Origin: Buttiauxella agrestis
Lineage (GTDB): Bacteria; Pseudomonadota; Gammaproteobacteria; Enterobacterales; Enterobacteriaceae
Assembly (NCBI RefSeq): GCF_900446255.1
Contig: NZ_UIGI01000001.1
Span: forward strand, 1,080,763 to 1,144,762
DNA length: 64,000 nucleotides
Direction of reading: 5' to 3'
In this document: piece after piece, positions 16,374 through 27,800 of the stretch
Position numbering within the stretch: the first letter of the stretch is position 1
How the letters are laid out: each line of letters starts with the position of its first letter
Program-made: the position numbers and the translations under genes
The notes under the pieces: model-generated
The model's input: only the letters and a program-made list of their open reading frames with translations
What the model was told of the DNA's origin: nothing
Database searches by the model: none

Positions 16374-16426
16374 TTGGTATACGTTTTTAGGCCTACATCT
16401 TACCGTATACCTAAACGTATACCAAT
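16374..16426. repeat. Integrase arm repeats in the int promoter region
   Basis: GTATACCTAAAC-GTATACCAAT (16405-16426) matches the copy at 4312-4333; an inverted variant (ATTGGTATACG, then TTTTTAGG) begins at 16374. Together they form an inverted pair just upstream of int. They are likely integrase or Vis binding sites that also allow self-regulation of int. Confidence 0.5.
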
Positions 16427-16483
16427 TATCACTGGATTCAGGCGGATCTTCTCGGATGGTTGCGGACATATAACAGATACAAA

Positions 16484-16515
16484 AAAGCCCGCAAGGCTTA
16501 CGCTGTGCGGGCTTT
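16484..16515 (-). terminator. Terminator downstream of ssrA
   Basis: Stem AAAGCCCGCA/TGTGCGGGCTTT with A/T runs on both sides, 45 bases beyond the tmRNA 3' end. It resembles the terminator normally found after ssrA in enterobacteria although it lies inside the satellite, so the element seems to bring a replacement terminator. Confidence 0.8.
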
Positions 16516-16533
16516 CAGGACTTCCTCGGACGA

Positions 16534-16575
16534 CTCTGGTAATCGTTGAGGGAGAATTTTGGTGGAGCTGGGGGG
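16534..16575. other. Right attachment site at the ssrA 3' end
   Basis: Spans the CCA end of tmRNA. The CTCTGGTAA, TTTTGGTGG and GCTGGGGG blocks are shared with 4211-4249. The tmRNA 3' end remains complete after integration. Confidence 0.75.
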
Positions 16576-16923
16576 AGTTGAACCCCCGTCCGAAATTACT
16601 ACGCCGTCGGTACTACATGCTTAGTCTATCTTTACATTCGCCGGGCAACTGCGGGTAGACACGCCATTACCAAACTATCCTGATTAGTTTTAATGCTTCA
16701 ACCCCAGGCAAGGTATCCACACGATCTCTTTTGGGTTTGACTTCTCTTTGATCCCCGTCTTAAGAGCGGAAGCTAGGGAGAGAAGGCTCTTAGCAGGTTA
16801 TTAAGCTGCTAGGGCGTAGTTTTCGTCGTTTGCGACTATTTTTTTGCGGCTTTTTACGAGGCAAACCGCCCCTCGGCATGCACCTTGGGTTTCGCGAATC
16901 CCGTCGAATCCAGAATCAGCCCC
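16560..16923 (-). ncRNA. ssrA: Transfer-messenger RNA (tmRNA)
   Basis: A 364-nt RNA that rescues stalled ribosomes with SmpB. The 5' end GGGGCTGATTCTGG and the 3' end with TTCAACTCCC and CTCCACCA form the Ala-tRNA-like part. The tag frame lies at 16801-16833 on the minus strand and encodes ANDENYALAA followed by TAA, preceded by the resume codon region GTCGCAAACGAC. The gene is the integration target of the satellite. smpB, its usual neighbour, is displaced 19 kb by the bap locus. Confidence 0.98.
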
Positions 16924-16980
16924 ACAAGTGTTTTGTAAGTATAACAGAGTTGTAGCGCCACTTACCACCCCTCATGTGCG

Positions 16981-18171
16981 CTAACGTTCACGCAGCGCTT
17001 CGCGGGCGCGGTTAAACGGTTTTATCAGGTAATCGACGATGGTTTTTTGCCCGGTTTTGATGTCCACGGTGGCGACCATCCCCGGCGATATTGAAAAATG
17101 ATGCCCGGCTTTGTTCACCAGATAATCCTGATGGGTGCGGATAAATACCCGGTAATAAACGATTTCTGGCTTAACTTTGTCCTGAATGGTGTCCGGTGAA
17201 ATGGTTTCAACTTCGCCCTCCAGCCCACCGTAAATGGCGTAATCGTAGGCGGTGACTTTCACCAGCGCACGCTGGCCGGGGTGGATAAACGCAATATCGC
17301 GCGGGGAGAGACGAGCTTCAATCAGCAAATGATCATCTACCGGCACGATCTCCATCATTTCACCGTTGGGTGGGATAACGCCGCCGATTGTAGTGACCTG
17401 GATGTTTTTCACGATGCCACGCATCGGCGAGCGCACGGTCATGCGGCTCACGGAGTCTTCACGGCCTTTGATAATGGCCGATAACATATCGACTTCAGCG
17501 TTCGCTTTGGAAAGTGCCTCGCGAGCCTGGACGTAATATTGCGAGCGCAGGTCGGTGATTTTGAGTTGCAGATCGCTTTTTTGCCGCTGTAAACGCAGCA
17601 CTTCGACGTTACTCGCCGCGCCGCTTTTCGCCAGCCGTTGCGTAATCGCCAGTTCCTTGTTCACCGAAACCAGCGCATCCTGGATGTCGGATGCGGAGTC
17701 GTTGAGCTGTGCGCGGCGGCTTTTATACAGGCGCGTTTCGGATGCGATAAGTTCCGGCCAGGCTTTGAGCGAATCGGGGAAAACCAGCGGCAAATCGTTC
17801 ACTTCCGCGTTAAGCCGCACGCTGGAGGCCAGGGAAGCGCGGTAGCGCGCAGCACTTTCGCCCACGTTTGATTCCGAGCGGGTCGGGTCGAGGCGGGCGA
17901 CGATTTGCCCGGCTTCAACTTTGTCGCCTTCGTGGACCAATACTTCGGTGACGATGCCGCCATCCATCGACTGAAGTACCTGTTCACGCGAACTCGGCAC
18001 CACTTTACCGGTGCCGGTCGAGACTTCATCGAGTGTGCCAAACCACGCCCACACGCCGAGCAAAATAAACAGCAGCACGCTGATGATGATGATACGGCTG
18101 GCACCGGAAAACTCGCGCTCGCGCTGAATATCCGGGTCGTCCATGGCGACGTCACGCTGATTGGTTTTCAT
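16981..18171 (-). CDS. bapD: Type I secretion adaptor for BapA (HlyD/LapC family)
   Basis: A 396-residue membrane fusion protein: one membrane helix at about 28-48 (IIIISVLLFILLGVWAWFG), paired biotinyl-lipoyl halves (DGGIVTEVLVHEGDKVEAG and RSPMRGIVKNIQVTT), a coiled coil between them and a C-terminal beta-barrel. ATG 18171 is preferred because GGGAG lies nine bases upstream; it overlaps the exporter gene by 20 bases. It is the last gene of bapBCD and couples the ABC exporter to the TolC-like channel for adhesin export. Confidence 0.85.
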   Translation of the reverse strand: MKTNQRDVAMDDPDIQREREFSGASRIIIISVLLFILLGVWAWFGTLDEVSTGTGKVVPSSREQVLQSMDGGIVTEVLVHEGDKVEAGQIVARLDPTRSESNVGESAARYRASLASSVRLNAEVNDLPLVFPDSLKAWPELIASETRLYKSRRAQLNDSASDIQDALVSVNKELAITQRLAKSGAASNVEVLRLQRQKSDLQLKITDLRSQYYVQAREALSKANAEVDMLSAIIKGREDSVSRMTVRSPMRGIVKNIQVTTIGGVIPPNGEMMEIVPVDDHLLIEARLSPRDIAFIHPGQRALVKVTAYDYAIYGGLEGEVETISPDTIQDKVKPEIVYYRVFIRTHQDYLVNKAGHHFSISPGMVATVDIKTGQKTIVDYLIKPFNRAREALRER

Positions 18172-20347
18172 TTTTCCACTCCCGCCCATTTGGCTGTACG
18201 GTGGCGCGGCTGTTGTTACTGTTACTGAGCGCCTGAGCTTTCGGTGCATCCATCACCAGTTGGCCTTCCTTGAGAACCAGCACGCGCTCGACCAGTTCAA
18301 GCATCGGCACGCGGTGAGTGGCGACAATCAATGTGCGATGCCCAAGCCAAAGACCCAGGCGCTGAATGAACTCGCGTTCGGTGTGGTCGTCGAGCGAGGC
18401 CGTCGGTTCATCGAGCAGCACAATGTTGGGCGAGCGTAACAGCATTCTAGCGAGCAAAATCGACTGCCGCTGTCCGCCGGATAAACCGGTTCCGCCTTCC
18501 ATAATGGCGTGGTCGAGTCCTTTTGGCAGGCTCTTAACAAAGTTGCCTGCACCGCTGATTTCCAGCACCTCGAAGATATTTTCGTCGCTGGCATTCGGTG
18601 CGCCAAGCGTGAGGTTTTCGCGCAGCGTGCCGTAAAACAGACGGGCGTTCTGGCTCATAAAGCCGATGTTGCGGCGTAAATCCGCCATATCAATTTGCGT
18701 CATGCTCAGGTTGTCGAGCCGCGCATCACCGCTGATTAAATCGACGCCGCCCGCTAACGCCTGCAATAGCGTGGATTTCCCCGCGCCGTTGCGCCCTAAA
18801 ACTGCCACGCGCTCGCCTTGCTGGATCTCGAGGCGAGTAATGCGTAAAGGGATGCGCTGGTCTTCGTTGTGGTAACGAAACTGCGCGTTTTCAAACAGAT
18901 AATGGCCGTGGAAAATATCCTGATGCACCAGGCTTTCGTCGCGCTGGGTTTCCACCGGCAACTGCATAATGCTGTCCAGTCCCTGTTTCGCGGCTTTGAC
19001 CTGCTGCCAGCGAGCCAGCACGCCGCACAGGTTTGCCATCGGGGCAATCATTCTTGAGGCTAACATTGAGGCGGCAACCATCGCACCGGTGGTCATATCG
19101 CCTTCGATGACCAGCGGTGCGCCGAAGAGAATTACCGCCGCATACACCAGGCTTTGTACCGTCATTCCCCAACTAATCAGCCCTTGCGAAAGCTGGCGGG
19201 TGCGCAGACCAGACTCCGCCGTAATGCGGATGTAGCTGTTCCATTGTTGCAGGAAACGGTTCTCCGCCTGCATCAGTTTGATGTCTTCCAGCCCTTGAAC
19301 ACTCTCCACTAATACCGCATTACGCAGCGTCGCTTCATGGGCCGACTGGTTGGCGAGCATCGCCAGTTTTTTCTGTAGCAGGATGCCCGGCAGCACCATC
19401 AGTACGGCGGCGACCGGCGCAATCCACGCCAGTTGCGGGGCAATAATCGCCAGTACGATGATGAACATAAAGAAGAACGGCAAATCGACGATCGTCGAGA
19501 TCGTTGATGAGGTGATCATTTCGCGGATCTGTTCGAGTTCGCGAAGCTGGGAAATAAAGCTGCCGGTGGAGCGGGGGATGGCGCTGTTGCGCAGGCGCAG
19601 CGCGTGACTGAATACGCGATCGGAAACGCGCATATCCGCCCGTTTGCCGAGCACATCCATAATATGGCCACGCGCCACGCGCAGCACAAAACCAAATATC
19701 ACCGCCAGCAACACGCCGGAAGCCAGCACATACAGCGTGGGGTACGACTGTGCGGGGATCACGCGGTCATAAACCTGCATCGAGAAAAGGATGCCGGAAA
19801 GCGACAGCACATTGATGAGGAATGCCGCCAGCATCACCGGCCCATAAGGGCGCAGATCCTGCATCACCAGCTCTTTTAGCCAGTCCGGGCTAAAGCGTGA
19901 AATATACGCATCAACGCGGCTGTCTTTGAGCGCCGACAGCGGGCGAAGGGCGGCCACAAAACGGATTTCCGGCAGCAGCGTTGCGAGCGATACCCGGTTG
20001 GTCTGGCGTTCGCCGTCAATAACGCAAATTTCAACCGTATCCTCGCCGTCGAAATGTTCGATGACCGCCAGTTGCCCGTTGTTCAGGCTCGCCGCGAGAG
20101 GCAACCGCCATTTGCCAATCGCCAGTTCCGGGGCGCTCATCATATGAAATGAAAGCCCCGCCTGGCGCGACAACTGTGTGAGTGCCGAGAGCATGTTTTT
20201 GTCTTTAAACCACGGCGCGTTTGCCTGGAGGGTGCCGGGCGAGCAGGCGACGCGATAATGCGCGGCGACGTGGCTAATCAACTGCGCCCAGTGGCTTAGC
20301 GCATGTTCAGTCAGGTGTTCATCAACAGGAGGCAGTGTTTGGCTCAT
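18152..20347 (-). CDS. bapC: Type I secretion ABC exporter for BapA (LapB family)
   Basis: A 731-residue exporter. The N-terminal 130 residues resemble a C39 domain but have no catalytic Cys, the C39-like domain typical of exporters of large uncleaved RTX or Bap substrates. The membrane domain covers about 160-440. The ATPase has Walker A GRNGAGKST, signature LSGGQRQS and Walker B IVLLDEPTASLD. Its start overlaps the stop of bapB by four bases (ATGA). The substrate is expected to be BapA with its C-terminal signal. Confidence 0.88.
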   Translation of the reverse strand: MSQTLPPVDEHLTEHALSHWAQLISHVAAHYRVACSPGTLQANAPWFKDKNMLSALTQLSRQAGLSFHMMSAPELAIGKWRLPLAASLNNGQLAVIEHFDGEDTVEICVIDGERQTNRVSLATLLPEIRFVAALRPLSALKDSRVDAYISRFSPDWLKELVMQDLRPYGPVMLAAFLINVLSLSGILFSMQVYDRVIPAQSYPTLYVLASGVLLAVIFGFVLRVARGHIMDVLGKRADMRVSDRVFSHALRLRNSAIPRSTGSFISQLRELEQIREMITSSTISTIVDLPFFFMFIIVLAIIAPQLAWIAPVAAVLMVLPGILLQKKLAMLANQSAHEATLRNAVLVESVQGLEDIKLMQAENRFLQQWNSYIRITAESGLRTRQLSQGLISWGMTVQSLVYAAVILFGAPLVIEGDMTTGAMVAASMLASRMIAPMANLCGVLARWQQVKAAKQGLDSIMQLPVETQRDESLVHQDIFHGHYLFENAQFRYHNEDQRIPLRITRLEIQQGERVAVLGRNGAGKSTLLQALAGGVDLISGDARLDNLSMTQIDMADLRRNIGFMSQNARLFYGTLRENLTLGAPNASDENIFEVLEISGAGNFVKSLPKGLDHAIMEGGTGLSGGQRQSILLARMLLRSPNIVLLDEPTASLDDHTEREFIQRLGLWLGHRTLIVATHRVPMLELVERVLVLKEGQLVMDAPKAQALSNSNNSRATVQPNGREWKNENQSA

Positions 20348-21747
20348 GGCTGGATCTCCAGTGACTGGATGGTGCGGTGCTCCAGGCCAAATGCGTTGCG
20401 TAAGCGGCCAGAGTTATACAAACAGTTGAGCTGCAATTGATGAAGTTGGCTTAGGATTTGTAGCTGCGCGAAACGGGCCTGAAAAACTTCCTGTTCCGCG
20501 TTGAGGACGTCGAGCAATGGGCGCGAACCTAAATCCAGATATTGCTGTTGATAGAGTTCGCGGGTACGCGCACTTAATTGTTCCTGGCGTTGCAGCACCT
20601 GAACCGCGCCCATCAGCCCGAGCGCCTGGCTGCGCGATTCCATCAGTTTCTGGCGAATGTCGAGGCGGGTGCGTTGTACTCCAGATTGTGCCGCTTCCAC
20701 CGCGTGGCTGGCCGCATTGCGACGCGCCGTTAAGCCGCCGCCCTGGTAAAGCGGCATTTCGACTTTGATAAACGCGGAATATTGGGTGCGATCCAGCACT
20801 TCGTGGCTGGCGTATTTGTCGTTCAGATAGTGCTGAACCTGCGGCTCGAGCGAGATGGTTGGCGTCATCTGCGCGTTGGCGTAATCAAGATTGGCTTGCG
20901 CGACACTGGCCTGCGCCCACGAGGCGAGAACGGCAGGGACTAAGCGGTCATCCGGTTTGGCGATGTCACAGCTTTTTGCCAGCTTATCAGGGAACTCGTT
21001 GCTGATACCGTTGAGGTTGTTCCAGCCCAGCCAGCTCGTTAATGTGGCCTGGGCGCTGTCGAGATTGGACTGATATTGAATGAGTTGTGAACGAGCAGAT
21101 TCAATACGCGCGTTGGTTTGCACCACGTCCGACATCGACGTGGCCCCTTCATCGTTGCGCTTCTCGGTTAACTTCCCAATCGCGCTCAGGGCATCTAATT
21201 GATCTTTGGCGATATCAACCATTTGTTGCCACATCTGCACCTGAATCATGGCGTTAGCGGTGTCGTGGCCGACATTGTCGATGCTCACCAGCACGTTCGC
21301 TTGCTCTTGTGCCACGCCTGCGCTTTCGGCCCGTACCTGGCTTGAGACTTTGCCGAAGTCATACAGCATCTGCGAAACGGACAACACCAGCGATGGGCTA
21401 AAACCGCTGTCGGTGTAACCGTTGCTGTAGCCGTTATTCATGCCCGCCGTGACTTGCGGATAGTATTTTGATTTTGCGACGTTGACCTGTTCAGATTGCC
21501 CGGCCAGTTTGCCGATGGCTTCGTGAATGCTCGGATGCCAGGTAACGGCGCGGTTGACCGCATCATTGAGGGTCAGCGTTCCCGGCGCAGGGGCGTCCAA
21601 CGGTAGGCTGGAGGAGCCATCCAGTGCCGGCAGTTGTTGCTCAGAGAGTTCCTGAGTGCTGATAAATTGTGGCGTGTCATCGGCATGCGCCTGGGCTACA
21701 CACAGGCTGCATGCCAGCCACAGTGCAAACGGCTGTAATTTTCCCAT
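20344..21747 (-). CDS. bapB: TolC-like outer membrane channel for BapA export
   Basis: A 467-residue outer membrane efflux protein with a signal peptide ending near AQAHA (residues 1-22) and two repeated helical halves typical of TolC (LTLNDAVNRAVTWHPSIHEA at the start of the first; Gln-rich helices LQRQEQLSARTRELYQQQYL in the second). It belongs to the AggA/LapE group that pairs with dedicated ABC exporters. It is first in the bapBCD operon, 140 bases after bapA. Confidence 0.85.
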   Translation of the reverse strand: MGKLQPFALWLACSLCVAQAHADDTPQFISTQELSEQQLPALDGSSSLPLDAPAPGTLTLNDAVNRAVTWHPSIHEAIGKLAGQSEQVNVAKSKYYPQVTAGMNNGYSNGYTDSGFSPSLVLSVSQMLYDFGKVSSQVRAESAGVAQEQANVLVSIDNVGHDTANAMIQVQMWQQMVDIAKDQLDALSAIGKLTEKRNDEGATSMSDVVQTNARIESARSQLIQYQSNLDSAQATLTSWLGWNNLNGISNEFPDKLAKSCDIAKPDDRLVPAVLASWAQASVAQANLDYANAQMTPTISLEPQVQHYLNDKYASHEVLDRTQYSAFIKVEMPLYQGGGLTARRNAASHAVEAAQSGVQRTRLDIRQKLMESRSQALGLMGAVQVLQRQEQLSARTRELYQQQYLDLGSRPLLDVLNAEQEVFQARFAQLQILSQLHQLQLNCLYNSGRLRNAFGLEHRTIQSLEIQP

Positions 21748-21887
21748 AGTCAGTCCCTTTTAAAAGTCACTACGTTCTAATTGGTATGGCTTACCTGCTT
21801 TTGTCGGATGACGCTGCGCTTTTCCGACCTACATTTTTGATTTTGTAGGGAGGGATAAGCGTTAGCGTCATCCACCATTTACGCCGT

Positions 21888-24800
21888 TCAGGTAATAATA
21901 TGGTGTTGCTGTACCAACTCATCGAGCGTGGTGTGCGTGTTCTCCAGTGTCACGAGCGTGGTGGGTGCGGTGTAGGTTGTGCCTGTGCCGTCACGGTCGA
22001 TGGAAATCACCGTGTTATTGCCGCTGGTGGTGACGTTCAGGTAGTTGGCGATGTTGGAGCTTGCAGGGTTCCAGCCCACTAACAAATCGTGGATATCTAT
22101 TTTGTCGCCCTGCGCGAGTGAGAAGTTGTGCCAGGTGTCAGCCCCGTTCCCCCCCGTTGCGCTGGCACTGGTCAGCAGGTGATAAACCAGCGTGTCGCCA
22201 TAAGCCGAGCCGGTTATCACATCGCTTAATGCGGTGCTGACGAATTGCGGGTTCATATTGATGGTTAATGTTGCACTGTCGGAATGACCGTTCTGGTCGT
22301 TCAGCGTGTAGGTGAATGTCTCCCTGGTGGTGATCGACGCCGGGTTAATCCCGCTATTGAGCGTGTAGGTATACGCCCCGTCGATGCCAATTTGCAGCGT
22401 GCCGTAATGCCCCTGAATGGTGGCGGAGGCGCTGCTGTTAGTGAGTGGATCAAGCGTTGCGGTGCTGCCGTTAAAACCGGTAATACTCAGAAGCGTATGA
22501 ACCGTTCCCAACTGATCAATCGCGCCTGAGGAGTCCGTTCCATCGTACAAGTTGCCGTGAACGGTGCTGCCGCCTTGCGTTAAATAATTATCCAGATCAA
22601 TGGTGGTGCCGGTGACGGTTGGGGTGATGCTTACCTGGCCTAATGCCAGCGGCCCCATGCTCCCGGTGTAGTTCAGGGTGTAGGTGCCAGCCTGAAGATC
22701 CAGCCCGGTTAAGTTAATATCTGCTACGCCACCGAGCAAAATACCGCCGCTAAACGAACCGTTTCTGACCACCGCGCCCGAGCCATCAGTGATATTCCAG
22801 GTCACGTTTAATCCGCCCAGAGACAGCAACGACGCTACGTTGAAATGCAGAACTGGATTGTGCAAAACGTCATTCGCGCCGACGACAAATGTCCCACTGC
22901 CGCTTTTGCTGGTTGACGAAAGCAATGCTGCGTTCCAGACCGCCGAACCCACCGTGGTATCGGAGTAATTCGCGGTTGTTTGCGCGGTGCTAACCGCCAT
23001 TGCCGTACTGATATCGTCAATCGCATTCACCGGGGTCGGTGTAGCTGTGACATTTAACGACGCGGTATCGGTGTCGCCATTTGGCGCAGTCACGGTATAG
23101 ATGAAACTATCCGGCGTTTTGATGCTGTCAGCGCCCACACCCGCATTCAGTTTGTAGGTGTAGTTGCCGTTGGCATCAATCGTTAGCGTGCCGTATTCGC
23201 CAACAATGGTGGTGGTTCCGCTGGCTGCAACAGCAACGCCGTTGACCTGTGTGATATGGCTATTCACCGGAGCCACATCGTCTGCCAGCACGTTACCCGT
23301 CGTCGAGGCGGTAACGCTTTCCACCGCATAAGTATGATCCTGCAAAATGTTCAGCGTGTAGCCCGTCAGCACGGTGACGCCGCTGGCATTATTGAGCAGG
23401 AACAGGTACTCGCCACCCGGCAGGGTCAACGTTAATTGCCCCGAAGTTCCGCCCAGCAACGGCGCGGTCAGCCAGGTATTCACCACTTTATATTGCTCAA
23501 ACTGCTGGGTGACATCGTTGAACTTGTAGATGTACAGGTCGAAGGTTGACAGCAATGCCACGCCGCCTACGCTTGCCTGCAACGTCATGGTGCGCGTCGA
23601 ACCGTCATCAACATCAAAGATTATCGGGTTCGTCATGTTCGCCAGCACGTTGAGGCTCAGGACATTCCCAAGACCCACGCCGACCACCGAGAAACCTCCC
23701 TGCGATGACGGCCCGTGGTTGACCGCTTCGACGTCGGTGTTGTAGGTCAGCGACGCGGTGTTATCCGTTGCGGTAACGGTGTTCGCCGGAGCGCCATTAC
23801 CCAGCGTCACGACCAGCTGCGCCGAATTGCTCACGCCGTTGAAGGTGATGGTGTAGGTGAAGTTTTCCGTATGCCCAAGAACGGTGGCGGACGTGTTGGT
23901 CAGGGTGTAGGTGTAGCTGCCGTCCTGGTTGATATGCAGCACGCCATACTGGCCCTGAATATCAGCCCCGCCTGCACCAATCTGGGTGGTGACGCCCTGC
24001 GCATTGGTGACGGAACTCACCACCGTTCCTGCCGGAGCGGTGTCTGAACTGCCCGTCGGGCCTGCGTCGATGATCACGTTGCCCGGATGTGTGGTGCCGC
24101 TGGTGATCGTCCCCGCACTGGTTTGCACCACGGAAACGTCGAGGTTGGTCAGCGAACCCGTCGCCAGCAGACTGGTGTTGTAACTCAGAACACGGTACGA
24201 ACCCTCCGGCAGCCCGGTGATATTCATCGTCACGCCGCTGGCACCCAACGTTAGCAGGTTGGCAAACTGTGGCATCGACGAGTCGATAATGGTGCTCCAT
24301 GTCCCGGTCACTGAGTCGTATTTCTGAACCGCGACTTCCAACGTATTAAGCAGCGAAAGCACAACTCCCGTGGCGGAGGCATCAATGGTGATATTGCCGC
24401 TGCCACCCGCGGCGATGTTAAAGCCAACCTGCGCGGTGTCATTGCCGAGAACTGACGCCACATTACCCAGCGCGCCCACCAGCAATACGCCGTAGTCGCT
24501 GGCGTGCGAAGTTGTCACTTGCGCATTGGTGGTTAACGCCAGGTTCACCACGTTGTCGTCTGCCGCCAGTGGCAGAACCGGCGCAGTCGCCGTAATGGAA
24601 GGCGAGGTGTTCCCCGCCGCATCGGTGGCTTTGACGGAAAGCACTTCCCCGCCAATTTCACGCGTCGGCAGCGTCAGGCTATAACTGCCCCCGGCGTTGG
24701 CGGTGGTGGTGACGGTTGTGCCGCCAGGCAATGTGATGGTCACGGTGCTGTTGGCTTCGGCGGTGCCGCTGATGGTTGTGCCGTCGCCGCTGATCGTCGC

Positions 24801-27800
24801 TGTTGGTGCCAGCGGTGCGACGGTATCCACAACGACCGTTGCCGGAGTGGATGCGCCACCGGTGCCGTTGACGTTGGTGGCCGTCGCGGTAAAGGCATGG
24901 GAGCCTTCACTTAACGCGCCTGTTGGCGTATAGCTCCAGACCCCGCCGACTCCCGCAACAGTGGTGCCCATCAGCACACCATTGTTGTAGACGTTGACGG
25001 TCGCTCCGACATCCGCGATGCCGTTGATGGTTGGTGTGGCATCGTTAGTGCTTTGCCCGTTGGCGACATTCCCGGTGACTGCGGCGAAGTCATCCACCAC
25101 GCTGGTGATGACCGGCACGCCAGGCAACGCCGTTGAAGGTGCGGTCACGCTGGCGGCGTTACCTGTGTTGCCCGCCGCATCCTGAGCAAAGGCTTGTAGG
25201 ACTTGCGCATTGGTTTGCGCCGGAGAAATGGCGATTGTGAACGCGCCTGTACCGTCCGCCGTTGCGGTCCCGAGCACCGTTCCGCCGCTGGTGGTAATCG
25301 TCACGGTGCTGCCCGCTTCGGCAGTGCCCGTTACGCTGGTGCCGGTTGCGTTAACCGCCAGCCCGGTTGGCAACGCTGGCGGTGTGACATCGACTACAAT
25401 CGCCGCAGGCTGCGAAAGGGCGCTGATGTTACCCGCTAAATCGGTAGCGGTGACGGTGAAGGAATGCACCCCTTCAGAAAGTAGCTGCCCGGCAGGCGGC
25501 GTATACGTCCAGACGCCGCTGCCATTGGCGGTAACGGTGGTGTACAGCACGCCGTTGTCATAAATGTTCACTGTGGCATTGGCTTCCGCCGTGCCGTTAA
25601 GCGTTGGCAATCGGTCGTTGGTCGCCTGGTTATTCGCGATCGAACCGTTAAACACGCCACCCGCTACATCATCGACAATCGAGGTGATAATCGGGGCAGT
25701 CGGCGCGGTGGTATCAACCACAATGGCAAAGCCCGCGCTGGTGGGGCTGATGTTACCCGCCGCATCCGTTGAGGTGAGCGTAAAGGTATGCAGACCTGTT
25801 GTCAGTGGTGTGGTCGGGGTGAATGACCAGTTGCCGCCAGCAGGAACCGTCACGGTGCCAATTTGTGTCGCGCCATCAAAGATGGCAAGCGTGCTGCCTG
25901 CTTCTCCGGTGCCATTAAGCGTAGGCCGCGCATCGTTGGTGACTTGCCCGTTGCCCAGCGAACCTACTGCGCCGCCAGCCACATCGTCCACTACCGTGGT
26001 GAGCGTTGGCGTGGCCGGTGCAAAGCTGTCGATGTTGAGCGTAAAGGTGCCTGATACTGCCCCCAGGTTGCCTGCCGCATCGGTAGAGGTGGCGGTGAAC
26101 ACATGCGTCCCTTCGCTCAAATCGCCAGAAGGAGTGAAGCTCCAGGTGCCGTTCGGCAAAGCAGTGACGGTGCCGATAGGTGTGGTGCCACCGTTGTCGT
26201 AAATATTCACCGTGGAGTTGGCTTCAGCCGTACCACTGAGTAACGGCTGTTTGTCGTTGGTGGTTTGCCCGCTGACTAACGGTCCCGTAACCGGGCCGAC
26301 ATCATCGAATGCCTGAATCACGATTGGGGAAGTTGGCGCCGCGGTATCGACCACGATATTAAACGCGACTGATGGAGGGCTGACGTTGCCCGCCGTATCG
26401 GTCGCTGTAACCGTAAACGCATGATTACCGTTGCCCAACGCGGCGTTTGCTGGTGGGGTGAAATTCCACACGCCACCCACTGCGGTAGTGGTGCCAATCA
26501 AGGTGCCGTTATCGTAGATATTTACGGTTGAACCCGCTTCCGCCGTGCCTCTCAGCGCCGGACGGGTGTCGTCCGTGACCTGGTTGTTGACCAAATCACC
26601 GGTGGCTGAACCGATATCGTCAACAATATTAGTAATCGCTGGCGCGGTGGGAGCCGCGACATCAACCACGACGTTAAAACCTGCTGATGGCGCACTGACG
26701 TTCCCGGTGGCATCGGTGGCGGTAACGGTCAAATTATGCGACCCGCTGGTGAGCGGCGTGCCTGGTGTAAAGCTCCAGGTTCCGCCTGCACCCACGGTGG
26801 TCGTGCCCAGCACCTGGTTGCCGTCAGACACCGTAATGGTCGCACCCACTTCCCCGGAGCCGGTAATCACAGGTCGAGTTTCATTGGTTGGCACGCCGCT
26901 GGTGATTGGCCCAAGGTTTGGCGCAGTGTTGTCGGTGACGGTCACAATCAACGGTGCAGTAGGTGCCACCGAGTCAACGACGACAGAAAATACGCCGGAA
27001 GGATTGCTGACGTTGCCAGCGGCGTCCGTGGCGGTGACGGTCAGGTTGTGGTTTCCCTGACCGAGCGCGGAGGTCGGATCCAGTGACCATACCCCCGCGC
27101 CATTCGCGGTCGTAGTGCCAATAATGGTATTGCCATCTCTTAGGGTAATAATGGCATTTGCTTCACTGGTGCCACTTACCGTCGGCAATGTGTCTTTCGT
27201 GGCTTGCCCACTGGTTAATGTCACATCACCAGCCTGGGTCTGGTCGTCCACCACCAACGTTATCGCCGGGACGACAGGTGCGGATGTGTCTATCACTGAG
27301 TTAAAGGTGGTCGCCGGGCTCACGTTCCCCGCCGCGTCGGTGGTGGTGAGCGTGAGCGGGTGGCTGCCTTCGGTCAGCGCTGGATTTGGTGTCCATGTCC
27401 AATTCCCCGTTGCATCAACAGGAATCGTCGCAACCACCGTACCGTTATCGCTAATAATCAGCGTGGTATTGGGTTCAACGGTTCCGCTAAAGGTTGGCGT
27501 GTTGTCGTTGGTTGGTTGACCAGAAACCACCGCTCCTGGGGTGGCGCCATCGTCTGTCACGCTGCTAATCACTGGTGCAAGCGGCGCGGTGGTATCCACG
27601 TTTAATGAGAAACCTGCAGACGGTACGCTGACGTTCCCGGCGGCATCGGTTGAGGTGACGGTTATTGGATGCGAACCGTTGCCCAAATCCACCGTCGGCG
27701 TAAAGGTCCAGGTGCCCCCAGCGCCTACTACGGCGGTGCCAATTGGCGAGCCGTTATCCAGGATGGTGATTGTCGAGCCTGTTTCCCCGCTGCCGGTAAG

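Noticed and set aside
18152-18580. C39 peptidase activity for the BapC exporter
   Set aside because: The N-terminal C39-like domain, encoded at the right end of bapC near 20.0-20.3 kb, has no catalytic Cys, so only the microcin exporter is a peptidase type.
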